NCBI GenBank assembly: GCA_947305045.1
Contig: CAMZCW010000006.1
Coordinates: forward strand, 1 to 34,374
DNA: 34,374 nt
Origin: an uncultured Bacteroidales bacterium
Lineage (GTDB): Bacteria; Bacteroidota; Bacteroidia; Bacteroidales; UBA932
Direction of reading: 5' to 3'
Part shown: in pieces, positions 9,601 to 17,857 of the stretch
How the letters are laid out: each line of letters opens with the position of its first letter
Position numbering within the stretch: the stretch's first letter is position 1
Made by a program: the position numbers and the translations under genes
Notes under the pieces: model-generated
Told to the model about the DNA's origin: nothing
Databases searched by the model: none
Seen by the model: only the letters and a program-made list of their open reading frames with translations

Positions 9601-10543
9601 CGGGATAGGTCTTTCGTTTGCACGGAGTCTTGCCAGGCTCCATGGAGGAAGCCTTACCCTCAGCGAAGACTCTCCCGTTACGGAGTTTGTCCTTTCACTG
9701 CCGGCAGGAGGGGCACAGGAAGGTGAAGAAGTGAGGAACCAGGATGAGACAGGAGTGGTTAAAGATTCTGACAACCGCCCGGAAATCCTTCTTGTAGAGG
9801 ACAATGCCGCACTTCTTTCATACCTTAAGGGCAAGCTTGGGGAACACTACAGCGTGGTGGGCGTCCCGTCTGCAGAAGTTGCGCTCAAGGTCCTTGAAGA
9901 GAACAAGGTGGATATGCTTATCACGGATATCGCCCTCCACGGAATCAGCGGGGTGGAGCTGTGCAAGAAAGTGAGCGGCAACTTCAGCCTGTCACATATC
10001 CCCATCATAGTGCTGTCTGCAATATCGTCTGTAGATACAAAGATACGCTGCATAGAAAACGGCGCACTCCTCTATATAGAGAAACCTTTCAGCATGGATT
10101 ACCTGGAGGCCTGTATCAGGGGAATCTTTGACAAGCGTACGCAGCTTAAGGCAGATTACAGGTCACCGGACAAGGGACTGGACATGTCCAAGTATGACCT
10201 GCCAAATCAGGACGAGGAGTTCCTGAACAAGCTGGAAAAGGCCGTCCGTGACAATCTGGACGACTCCAATTTCCAGTCCAAGAACCTGGAGGAAATCCTC
10301 TATGTGAGCCACAGCACCCTCAACCGTAAGGTCAAAGCCCTTTTGGACACTACTCCAAATGATTATATCAAGATGAGGAGGCTGTCTGTAGCCGCAGAAC
10401 TGCTGGCCAAAGGGAATGTGAGGTCATACGAGGTATGCTATGCCGTGGGCTTCAATTCTCCCTCCTATTTTGCCAAATGTTTCAAATCCGAATATGGAAT
10501 GCTCCCTCAGGAGTATGCAAGACAATTTAACACCAAAGAATAA
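6629..10543 (+). CDS. Hybrid two-component system regulator (HTCS)
   Basis: About 1304 residues. The start is ATG 6629 (ATGA overlap with the epimerase stop) or the adjacent ATG 6632; both open a signal peptide (MMLRSLLISLLLIIAAPAGA). Domains in order: periplasmic two-propeller sensor of Reg_prop repeats (~25 to 650, with recurring GxxWIGT / LWIS strands), Y_Y_Y domain (~660 to 755), one transmembrane helix (~760 to 785), HisKA with H-box His817 in NVIHEIKTPL, HATPase with N-box SNLIHNAVKYA (~929) and glycine-rich FGIGLS (~990), receiver domain (~1050 to 1167) with phospho-acceptor Asp1100 in LITDIALHG and the conserved Lys in IEKPF, and a C-terminal AraC-type helix-turn-helix (~1215 to 1300). 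All key residues are present. HTCS proteins bind an oligosaccharide in the periplasm and activate their locus. Here the regulator lies inside the operon it presumably controls, which would give positive feedback. Confidence 0.95.
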   Translation: MMLRSLLISLLLIIAAPAGAVEFQFSRMDSDNSALSNNAVRKLYKDSRGFVWIGTHKGLNRYDGTRIKVYDRKDFGSQSDFINVMQEDSEGNLWIGTDNGVVIYSYNTDSFIPLSQLDPAGAGIDDRIFAIARNSKGVMWISSRDKGLFSWNPADRMLRKHPMASPDRAPVTKIFRIAIDRLDGMYLAVLYDNIYYADENATTLRPVEGSSIYSGDDIEGLTVSPRSDEILYVAGNSTGLTELNLRTSEVRTLWTQPEEHRPTALTADASGVLWMSSTCGLLRCDPASGAVQLTLSGRYITDAVPDKWGGMWVGTLYEGVGHSSAFKNNFNRYIQTSDGISLNGCVVTGFAEDEKGRLWISTEKRGLLKLEGGVLESLSGKNRELPIDITGVCAADGYVWLGTQKGVMRLDPRTSIVKDYSGKKSGDQRLVSFYKSNSGDVYACYSLGISRYDAASDSFVPIEPLSSFIVESMAEDSKGTMWIATYFDGAYTYDIENDRITGHFCPQTGSVIPGMVSSVAVDSRGQAWVIGFTSGCFRYVKERDGFEEYNRSKLPSMPSDLLRKALPDKSGVLWISSDKGLLMLNPDNYWARTFTREDGLLDNNFTKSALKLSDGSMVFGSTNGFIRFRPDSFGAEVLPGNVVISEMVLGGEPVRPGEKSACDKNPDILDEISLGPSENTFGFSFSAPTAPFPASTRILCKLEGYDTAWTDATDGRTIIWYNVPRGSYSLKMKTVGLDGTERPGHKDLNIVVRPYFLLSLPGVILQMAIILLVLSGALYIMFRIRKENERKRMEAFVDRQNRAMLKDKMTFFTNVIHEIKTPLTLIHTPINKMMASDKLDPSLREEAKVISNSADSLDQLVKELLDYVRVEEHGYVLSLMRFDMVELVRFMCFNFSDTVRDRNLSLENHFARERIYLSADKSAVSKMLSNLIHNAVKYAESKVEVTVEAQGESVIVRVRNDGTPIPAERREAIFEPFVQYVSEHQPYGQSFGIGLSFARSLARLHGGSLTLSEDSPVTEFVLSLPAGGAQEGEEVRNQDETGVVKDSDNRPEILLVEDNAALLSYLKGKLGEHYSVVGVPSAEVALKVLEENKVDMLITDIALHGISGVELCKKVSGNFSLSHIPIIVLSAISSVDTKIRCIENGALLYIEKPFSMDYLEACIRGIFDKRTQLKADYRSPDKGLDMSKYDLPNQDEEFLNKLEKAVRDNLDDSNFQSKNLEEILYVSHSTLNRKVKALLDTTPNDYIKMRRLSVAAELLAKGNVRSYEVCYAVGFNSPSYFAKCFKSEYGMLPQEYARQFNTKE

Positions 10544-12846
10544 TGAAAAAGTATCTGTATCTTCTGTTCCTATCCCTGCCTCTTGTGTCAGGGTGCTCAT
10601 TGTCAGAGACTGACCAGCCGGCCCAGTCGCCTGTCACATTGGGCGTGAGTACCGGAACTGTCAGCACCAAGACATGGCTGGACGGCAACAATGAAGCGGC
10701 GTTGCTGCCCGTTTACTGGTCGGACGGAGACCGGATCAGCGTGAACGGAAATACGTCCCTTCCTGTCTCGGTGCCGGAGGGAGAGGCCGTCTCACGGGCC
10801 AATTTCACCGTCAGAGGCGTCAGCGCCCCTTATTCTGTTGTATATCCGGCCGATATCTGCTCGAAGGACTGGACCGGAGAAGGCGCAGTGGCCATTACCA
10901 TTCCGGCAGTGCAGGAGTACTCTTCATCTTCCTTTGGAAACGGAGCGGCCATCCTCTACGCTTATTCAGAGAATGAGAACATTCAGCTGAAGAACCTGTG
11001 CGGAGCGCTGCGCATCTCAATCATCGGAGAAGATACAGAGATAGTCAAGGTGTCTATTCTCAGCGGAGGAAAACCTATTGCCGGAAACTTCTTGCTGAAC
11101 CCTGTGGACGGTTCTCTTGAAGAAGTTGCAGGAGGGAAGGAGATAAGCCTTGACTCAGGGTCAAAGACTTTGTCCCTGACAGATCCTGTCCCATACTATT
11201 TTGCCGTACCTGCAGGAAATTATCCGGAGGGCTTCCAGTTTATCTTCATGAATTCCGAAGGCCGCCCCATGAGCTGCAGCTGGCTCAGGATGAACAAAAC
11301 TGCCCAGCCCGGAGTAACCGTTACCGCCGGAATGCTGACAGACTTTGGCACTGTTGAGTTTATGCCTGAAGGCCGTGAGGTTATTTCTGCAGAAGATTGG
11401 AAAACCATTGTTGAATCCATCGCGCAGGGACAAACCGCATGGGAGAAACAGTTCCTCTTTGACGGGACAACCATCAGGCTTGGGGCCGATATTACCCTGG
11501 AAGAGGATCTTACCATTGATTCTTTCAAGTATATTCTGGACGCCCAGGGGCACAGCATCACCAGAGCCAGCGCTGAGAATCCATTGTTTGGAACCCTTAG
11601 CGGGACTGTAAAAGACCTTGTACTTGTTGGCTCCTTCACGGGAAATACCGCTCCTCTTGCCGCCACTCTTTCCGGAGGAAAGATCTCTGGTGTCATCAAC
11701 CGGATGACCTATGATTCCGTGCTTGACAACCAGGACGTGCGTGTTGGCGGTCTTGTTCAAAGCATCCAGACCGGAGTTGTTTCTGACTGCGTAAACGAGG
11801 GTGCAATTACCATCAATGCCAAAGGTGAAACCGGAAAATTTGACAGCATCATTGGCGGCCTGGCTGCAACGGTGGACGGTTCCGTCATCATTGAGCGCTG
11901 CTCAAACAAAGCCGCAATCACAATCAGCATTTACCCCGTCAGTCTTACCACCGGTTATATACACTCAAGTTTTGGCGGATTGGTTGGCCTGGCACAGTCC
12001 GGTACGGCCACTTTCACCGACTGTTCAAATGATGGTATGATTTCCCTGACCACTGTTGAGAACCCGTCACAAAATCCTGTAAGACAGTATAGCGTAGGCG
12101 GTATCCTTGGCGTGTGCGCAATATTTGAAGCATCAGGTGATGTCACGGCCAATCCCGTTGACGCCAATCCTGCAAGTGTAAGCTTTGAGAACTGCTCCAA
12201 CAGCGGAATAATCAGGAACTATGGCGTATGCAGCTCGGCCTCCAACCAGTCTGGCGGCAGAGTGTGCAGCGGAGGTATCGCAGGAACCCTGTTTGGCTCC
12301 TCAACGGTTGCCGCCAGCCTCAAAAACTGCACTTCCGTGGGAGAGATTACTCCCAACACCAACTTCTTCGGCCGAAATGCTTTCGGCGGAGTCATCGGCG
12401 GACTTGTAGGATACGGCGGATGGCTGGACATTGACTCCTGCACGGTAAATGCCAAACTTGGCACAGACCTTAGGCAGTCCTTTGCCGTTGCCGGTATCAT
12501 TGGCAATGTCATGACCACATTCTCTGTCAAAAACACCAAGGTCTATTCCAATCTGGCTTTCGTGGAAAGTGCCACATACACCATTGGCAATTATGCACTT
12601 GGCGTGACTTGTAATGTTGCCCGTAACATGGCATCATACATTTCCCTTGGCGGCTCGGTTATTTCAGGATGCTCTTTCGGCGGTTCTATCTCCCTTGCGA
12701 GAGTTTCCAAATACACCAACGCAGACGTGCCGGCGCCAACGCTCACCACATATACTTCCGAGACTTTCTCTTCGGCTCTGGTCAGCGAGACATATACCGG
12801 CAGCGACATCACTTTGTCTGACAACGAATACTGGAGCGGATTATGA
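10543..12846 (+). CDS. Fimbrillin-like lipoprotein with GLUG-type beta-helix repeats
   Basis: A 767-residue lipoprotein with signal MKKYLYLLFLSLPLVSGC (lipobox V-S-G-C, Cys18). The ATG shares one base with the HTCS stop (TAATG). Residues ~20 to 275 form a fimbrillin-like module: the region around T-K-T-W, W-S-D-G-D-R-I, Y-S-V-V-Y-P and the Y-Y-F-A-V-P strand all recur in the first gene of the window. Residues ~370 to 690 carry about seven GLUG-like coils that alternate GGLV/GGIxG turns with D/NC strands, such as SSFGGLVGLAQSG and CSGGIAGTLFGSS. This gives an elongated beta-helix, with a cysteine in most coils. It is probably surface-exposed and contributes to glycan binding or adhesion. No catalytic motif was recognised. 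It overlaps the next gene by four bases. Confidence 0.8.
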   Translation: MKKYLYLLFLSLPLVSGCSLSETDQPAQSPVTLGVSTGTVSTKTWLDGNNEAALLPVYWSDGDRISVNGNTSLPVSVPEGEAVSRANFTVRGVSAPYSVVYPADICSKDWTGEGAVAITIPAVQEYSSSSFGNGAAILYAYSENENIQLKNLCGALRISIIGEDTEIVKVSILSGGKPIAGNFLLNPVDGSLEEVAGGKEISLDSGSKTLSLTDPVPYYFAVPAGNYPEGFQFIFMNSEGRPMSCSWLRMNKTAQPGVTVTAGMLTDFGTVEFMPEGREVISAEDWKTIVESIAQGQTAWEKQFLFDGTTIRLGADITLEEDLTIDSFKYILDAQGHSITRASAENPLFGTLSGTVKDLVLVGSFTGNTAPLAATLSGGKISGVINRMTYDSVLDNQDVRVGGLVQSIQTGVVSDCVNEGAITINAKGETGKFDSIIGGLAATVDGSVIIERCSNKAAITISIYPVSLTTGYIHSSFGGLVGLAQSGTATFTDCSNDGMISLTTVENPSQNPVRQYSVGGILGVCAIFEASGDVTANPVDANPASVSFENCSNSGIIRNYGVCSSASNQSGGRVCSGGIAGTLFGSSTVAASLKNCTSVGEITPNTNFFGRNAFGGVIGGLVGYGGWLDIDSCTVNAKLGTDLRQSFAVAGIIGNVMTTFSVKNTKVYSNLAFVESATYTIGNYALGVTCNVARNMASYISLGGSVISGCSFGGSISLARVSKYTNADVPAPTLTTYTSETFSSALVSETYTGSDITLSDNEYWSGL

Positions 12847-13763
12847 GACGTCACATTATAATACCCGCGGCGATAATGCTGGCATTGTCGTGCAGCCAGG
12901 GAGGAAAGGTGGATTTCCCCGAGCCTCCCGACGGATACACGCTTCTCCGCGCTCAGACCGAAGCAATCGGCCTGGGCACCTCAACCACCCCCGCAAACTG
13001 GGAAAGCGGCGCCAAGATTGGCGTTTTTGGGAGTACATCCGGCAACAACGCCATGTATATTCTCAAGAAGGCCGGAGCCGGCAAGAACGAGTCAGAGTTC
13101 TACGGCCCGCTGGTTTCTGGCGCAGAAGTGTCGGCCGTCTATCCCTACTCCGAGGGATTTACGGCATCGGCATGGGCTATTCCCACCGTCATTCAGCATA
13201 CACAGTATCTGAATGTTGAACGCAGCATGGCAGAGCATTTCCTCTCCATCTGCAGCGACGCGTATGCTTTTCTTGACGCAGGCGTACTCCGCTTCCATTA
13301 TCCGCTTGGAATGCTGGCTGTCAGCTTTGTCCTTGACAATCCCATTGTTGTGAATTCCATGGCAATACAATCTTCCAGCAAGGCCATTTCCGGGAACGGA
13401 ACGGTTTCAACAGACGGAAAGGTTACAATGGACCAGTGGGCGTCAGATTCAATAGTTCTTAACTGCGGAGAGGGTATCGGCTCCCAGGACCATTTCTTCC
13501 TGTTTGTTCTTCCTCCTGCCGTTTATGAAGACCTTACTCTAAGCGTTGACATTGAGGACGAAGGAAATGCCGTTTTCCACCTGCCACAGGTGGAGATAAA
13601 GAGAATCTCTGAAACCGGTTTTCCTGTCTCCTCCCTTACTATTTCGGCCGATGGTCTCTCCGGATTCCACACGGAGGACGGCTTCCTGGAAGGATATGCA
13701 AAAATTGACACCGGCAACCTGTCTGCTTTTGGCAGGGAAGACGGATATCTGGAGGAGGACTGA
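12843..13763 (+). CDS. Small fimbrillin-family-like lipoprotein
   Basis: A 306-residue lipoprotein with a short signal and lipobox A-L-S-C (Cys17); the ATGA start overlaps the preceding stop. The body resembles fimbrillin/Mfa-type proteins of Bacteroidales gut commensals: W-E-S-G-A-K-I-G-V-F-G near residue 55, a V-S-A-V-Y-P-Y strand near 100, an L-R-F-H-Y-P-L-G-M-L strand near 150 and an F-L-F-V-L-P-P strand near 220. It lacks the beta-helix extension of its upstream neighbour. The C-terminal ~35 residues contain repeated short motifs (GFHTEDGFLEGYAK, then FGREDGYLEED), rich in Gly and acidic residues. The function is unknown; a surface subunit of the glycan-capture apparatus is inferred from position two genes before SusC. 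Confidence 0.7.
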   Translation: MRRHIIIPAAIMLALSCSQGGKVDFPEPPDGYTLLRAQTEAIGLGTSTTPANWESGAKIGVFGSTSGNNAMYILKKAGAGKNESEFYGPLVSGAEVSAVYPYSEGFTASAWAIPTVIQHTQYLNVERSMAEHFLSICSDAYAFLDAGVLRFHYPLGMLAVSFVLDNPIVVNSMAIQSSSKAISGNGTVSTDGKVTMDQWASDSIVLNCGEGIGSQDHFFLFVLPPAVYEDLTLSVDIEDEGNAVFHLPQVEIKRISETGFPVSSLTISADGLSGFHTEDGFLEGYAKIDTGNLSAFGREDGYLEED

Positions 13764-13765
13764 TT

Positions 13766-14785
13766 ATGAGGAGAATAGTATTAATCACGGCTGTCGCCCT
13801 GGTAGTGGGCGCATGCACAAAAGAGAGTTCCCCCATTGCTCCCGGATTATTGATTGGAGAAATCCGCGTCGGAGCCCAGCCCGGTTCTGTTTCCGTGAGT
13901 GTTGAGACTACCGGCCGATGGAAAGTGTGCGTGGACGGCACCGCCGGCTGGGTAGGGACAGACGTCATCTGTGGCAAAGACAACGGCGCATTTACCTTAA
14001 ACTATGATTCAAACACATCCGACATGTCGGATATCCGTCCCTCACGCCGGGCAAGGATACTGCTCATTACAGAGGAGCAGAGCAGGTGCGACACATTGCT
14101 TCTGTCACAACGTGGTTTTGGCTCAAATCTGCCATCCTGCAAGGTGTCTGATGCTCCCGGGGTGAAGATTGAATTCCAGGTCCCCGCTTTGCGGACAATG
14201 GAAATTGCATATTGCAGTGCAGCTGGACTTGAAGCGGAAAGCGCCCTTGCCCAGTGGGCTTCATCCTTTGATGTCGTGGCCTGTGGAGATCATTTCCTGG
14301 AGCCGGAGGCCGGGACGCCAATCCCCGGGGCAGATGCCTCTGTAATAACTTTTGGCGGAATCAACTTTGTGGCTGCCGATTTCTCATCAAGCGAGAATAA
14401 GGACGCCATGTTCCGCGAACTGCTTGAACAGACTATCAACACCGCCGGCGCAGGCGCCGACTGGGTGGTTGGAGGACAGTTCTTCCACATGTCCATGATG
14501 CAGTCCGGATATTCCAAAACTCCCGCATGGTATCCTAAGGACAGCTCTGATGCTGCTTTTGAGTCGGACAAATATGCATGGACCAACAACATGTATGATT
14601 GCCTGTGGCTCTCTGAGCAGAATTATATCAGCACCTGGACAGATGCGGAAAGCGGCCATTCATATCAGGCCGATTACGCTTATGTGTCCAGAACCATACT
14701 CTCCAAGGTAGTGGGAGTGAAACTGGCAGACAAACCTGTTTCAGCAATGGAACATCGGCCTATTGTGTTAACATTGGAATATTGA
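13766..14785 (+). CDS. BACON-like lipoprotein with degenerate EEP-type C-terminal domain
   Basis: A 339-residue lipoprotein (lipobox V-G-A-C, Cys17) starting 2 bases after the previous stop. Residues ~25 to 115 look like a BACON-type beta-sandwich (W-K-V-C-V-D-G, then L-L-L-S-Q-R-G), a domain common in Bacteroidales glycan-binding lipoproteins. Residues ~130 to 339 weakly resemble the endonuclease/exonuclease/phosphatase (EEP) fold: a WVVGG segment where EEP enzymes carry GDFN, then ADYAYVS and a terminal EHRPIVLTLEY corresponding to SDHRPV. The expected aspartates are replaced (GGQFF at 236 to 240, Glu329 before His330), so catalysis seems unlikely. It directly precedes SusC. A binding role is inferred; the EEP assignment is by motif order only and could be wrong. 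Confidence 0.6.
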   Translation: MRRIVLITAVALVVGACTKESSPIAPGLLIGEIRVGAQPGSVSVSVETTGRWKVCVDGTAGWVGTDVICGKDNGAFTLNYDSNTSDMSDIRPSRRARILLITEEQSRCDTLLLSQRGFGSNLPSCKVSDAPGVKIEFQVPALRTMEIAYCSAAGLEAESALAQWASSFDVVACGDHFLEPEAGTPIPGADASVITFGGINFVAADFSSSENKDAMFRELLEQTINTAGAGADWVVGGQFFHMSMMQSGYSKTPAWYPKDSSDAAFESDKYAWTNNMYDCLWLSEQNYISTWTDAESGHSYQADYAYVSRTILSKVVGVKLADKPVSAMEHRPIVLTLEY

Positions 14786-14792
14786 ACGGGTG

Positions 14793-17700
14793 ATGAGAAG
14801 AACAGCGCTAATATTGATATTACTGTTTGCTGCTGCGGTATTGCATGCCCAGCAGATACAGGTGAGCGGCATCGTAACGGATGAACTTGGTGAAACCGTA
14901 CCCGGTGTCGGCGTCGTGGACAAAAATGCTCCGAGTCGCGCAACAATGACCGACACGGACGGCCGTTATTCCATTCTGACAACTCCGGACGCTTTTCTGG
15001 AGTTCTCCTGCATTGGTTACAACACCGTTGTGGAGCATGTTGACGGCAGGACAGAACTGAATATCACTCTCAAGGCTGCATCCGAGGTGCTGGACAAGGT
15101 TGTTGTCATTGCCTACGGAACATCCAAGAAGAGCGACCTTACAGGATCGGTTTCCGTAGTAGATGTGGAAAGCCTTTCCGGTACGCCGGTGTCCTCTGTG
15201 AGCCAGGCTCTTCAGGGCAGGGTTGCCGGAGCCGAGTTTATGTCTCAGAATGGTGAGCCCGGTGAAGCCGGAACCATCCAGATACGTGGTTCAAGGTCAA
15301 TTTCGGCAGGCAATCAGCCGCTGATAGTAGTTGACGGAATTGTTGATGCCGTACAGGACCTTGGCGAAATCAACCATTCTGACATTGTCTCCATTTCCAT
15401 CCTGAAGGATGTTTCTTCCACTGCCATTTATGGTTCCCGGGGAGCAAACGGAGTTATACTTGTCACTACTGACAACGGTGTTTCTCCGGCATCCCCCATC
15501 AACGTGACATTCAAGTCCAGCGTGGGTCTGTCAAAAATTGCAGGGAAACTGGACATCATGAATGCATCCGAATACGCCCAGTGGAGAAACATGTGCGCAT
15601 ACCAGACAGCCGGAAGGCGGGATCCAATTACGTGGAAAGCTCCTTTCCCGGATCCTGAATCTTTAGGCAGTGGTACAGACTGGATAGATGCCTTGTCACA
15701 GACTGGTATGTATCAGGACTACTATCTGGCTCTCAAGGGTGGCAGCAAAGACAACCGATACTCTATTTCCGTTGGCTGGAATGACACCAAAGGTGTTGTG
15801 AAAGGCGCAGGACACAAGAGACTGTCCGGCCTGTTCTGGAACGATGCCAAGCTGACCTCTGCCGTAAGATGGGGTCTGAGGGCAAGTTACACCGGTCAAT
15901 GGACAAACCGCACAACGGCGGCCATCGGAGGAACCAACACCTCCGCAGCTATTTTCCTGAGTCCTCTTCTGACAACAGAAGACATCTGGAACAGGTATGG
16001 AGACTCTGAAAGCATCGGAGGATCCGTATTCAACAATCCTTACCTGACTCAGAAATACGCCACCAATGAATCGCAGAAGACTGTGTTCTCGCTGGCACCC
16101 TGGCTAAGGGCAAAAGTGAAACGCTTTACCATTCAGACTCGCCTGTCATATACATTCAATGATGCTTTAACAGGAACATATTATCCCTCGTTCCTTCCTG
16201 TTGCGGCAGCAGACCAGACAGGAGGATCGGCCAGCAGGACAGACGTGAAACAGATTAAGCTTCTGTCCGAGACAACGGTTGAGTACAAGCTGAAGAAAAA
16301 GGGACACGACCTTGACATGCTTGCCGGCTTCACTGCAGAACAGCAGAATGTTGACTATGCTTCCAACCGCGGAACCGGTTATCTGGATGACGGTCTTACC
16401 TGGCACAACATGGCCGGTCTTCAGGATCCCGCCAACCTTCGTGTGACCAGCTATGACACTTATAAGACAACATTATCTGTCCTTGGAAGGGCCAACTGGT
16501 CTTACCGTCGCAGATACTATGTAACGGCGACATTCCGTGCCGACGGGGCTTCCAACTTCTCCGAAGGAAGGAAATGGGGACTGTTCCCTGCCCTGGCTTT
16601 GAGGTGGTCCATTTCCAACGAGCCATTCATGAGTGAAGTTTACTGGGTAAACGACCTGTCGCTTAGACTAAGTGCCGGCCGCTCTGGTAATGATGCCGTA
16701 TCACCTTATATGACCATTCCCACTCTGTATGCTGCTCCTGGAGACTGGGTGTTTGGCAACGGGGTAAACCTTGCACAGACTCCTTCCAAACTGCCAAACA
16801 GCAATCTTACCTGGGAAAAGACAGACGCTTTGAATGTGGGAATGAACATCTCTGTATTAGGAGGCAGGATTAATCTGGAGGCCGAAGGATATCTCTCCAG
16901 AACATCCGATCTGCTTCTTGCCATGAGGACTACGCAGACCACCGGTTTCACCACCTACTTCACAAATGCCGGCGCAACATCCAATGCCGGTGTGGAGTTT
17001 ACCCTGAATACCGTAAACGTAAGAGCACGTTCATTTACCTGGAGCACTACACTGACAGTTTCCCACAACCGTCAGATGGTTGTCGATGCCGGCAACGGCG
17101 GAGAAGCCGTGCCTCTGTACCTGAATCCACGCAATCCTACTCAGTACATGTACGCCTATAAGGAGGGTTATCCCGCAAACGCTCTTTGGGGCTATCAGTA
17201 CGAGGGTGTGTGGCACAGCGAAGAAGAGGTTGCCAGGAATGAGATCACCCACAAATGGGCGTCTTCAATCAGGCCGGGCACCAAGGGAAGCAACGTTGGC
17301 CGCACCAAGTATGCAGACCTCAATCACGACGGAATTCTTGACGAGAACGACTACGTATACATTGGCAGTGCCGATGCCGTTGTCTACGGCGGCGTGCAGA
17401 ATGACTTCAAGATAGGAAGAAGACTCAATATCGGCATATACTGGGTGTATTCCATAGGCGGCAAGATTTATAACCTCTCCGAGCTATGGATGGGATCCGG
17501 AATTTCTGCTTACAACAAGTACAGGTATATGCTCCAGGCATGGGATCCGGACTTGAGACCGGATTCAGACATATCCCGCCCCACATTCAATGACACTATG
17601 GCCAGTGACCGCATTGTCCATGATGCTTCTTACCTAAGACTCAAGACCTTGTCAATAAGCTACGACTTCCCCGTTAAAAAGCGCAGCTTAATAAAGGCCT

Positions 17701-17855
17701 TGAATGTGGGAATCTGCGGCGAGAACCTGCTGCTTTTCAAAAACTATAACGGATTTGATCCGGACGTGAATTCCTCTTCCAACATTTACCGACTGGACAA
17801 CGGATCATATCCGCGTCCTATGACTGCCGTTGTTAACGTTATGATAAAGTTCTGA
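14793..17855 (+). CDS. susC: SusC/RagA-family TonB-linked outer-membrane transporter
   Basis: A 1020-residue TonB-dependent transporter that imports oligosaccharides across the outer membrane with its SusD lid. The ATG at 14793 begins a signal peptide ending H-A-Q; a GTG at 14790 is an alternative giving one more residue. Domains in order: carboxypeptidase-D regulatory-like beta-sandwich (~22 to 100, VSGIVTDELGETVPGVGV), the SusC signature VVIAYGTSKKSDLTGSVSVV at ~107 to 126, the plug with the QIRGSRSISAGNQPLIVVDG segment and YGSRGANGVILVTT, then a 22-strand-type beta-barrel ending in an aromatic-terminated strand (V-M-I-K-F). Length and landmarks are typical. The SusD gene starts 2 bases downstream. 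The symbol names the family; the ortholog group and substrate are unknown. Confidence 0.95.
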   Translation: MRRTALILILLFAAAVLHAQQIQVSGIVTDELGETVPGVGVVDKNAPSRATMTDTDGRYSILTTPDAFLEFSCIGYNTVVEHVDGRTELNITLKAASEVLDKVVVIAYGTSKKSDLTGSVSVVDVESLSGTPVSSVSQALQGRVAGAEFMSQNGEPGEAGTIQIRGSRSISAGNQPLIVVDGIVDAVQDLGEINHSDIVSISILKDVSSTAIYGSRGANGVILVTTDNGVSPASPINVTFKSSVGLSKIAGKLDIMNASEYAQWRNMCAYQTAGRRDPITWKAPFPDPESLGSGTDWIDALSQTGMYQDYYLALKGGSKDNRYSISVGWNDTKGVVKGAGHKRLSGLFWNDAKLTSAVRWGLRASYTGQWTNRTTAAIGGTNTSAAIFLSPLLTTEDIWNRYGDSESIGGSVFNNPYLTQKYATNESQKTVFSLAPWLRAKVKRFTIQTRLSYTFNDALTGTYYPSFLPVAAADQTGGSASRTDVKQIKLLSETTVEYKLKKKGHDLDMLAGFTAEQQNVDYASNRGTGYLDDGLTWHNMAGLQDPANLRVTSYDTYKTTLSVLGRANWSYRRRYYVTATFRADGASNFSEGRKWGLFPALALRWSISNEPFMSEVYWVNDLSLRLSAGRSGNDAVSPYMTIPTLYAAPGDWVFGNGVNLAQTPSKLPNSNLTWEKTDALNVGMNISVLGGRINLEAEGYLSRTSDLLLAMRTTQTTGFTTYFTNAGATSNAGVEFTLNTVNVRARSFTWSTTLTVSHNRQMVVDAGNGGEAVPLYLNPRNPTQYMYAYKEGYPANALWGYQYEGVWHSEEEVARNEITHKWASSIRPGTKGSNVGRTKYADLNHDGILDENDYVYIGSADAVVYGGVQNDFKIGRRLNIGIYWVYSIGGKIYNLSELWMGSGISAYNKYRYMLQAWDPDLRPDSDISRPTFNDTMASDRIVHDASYLRLKTLSISYDFPVKKRSLIKALNVGICGENLLLFKNYNGFDPDVNSSSNIYRLDNGSYPRPMTAVVNVMIKF

Positions 17856-17857
17856 TT

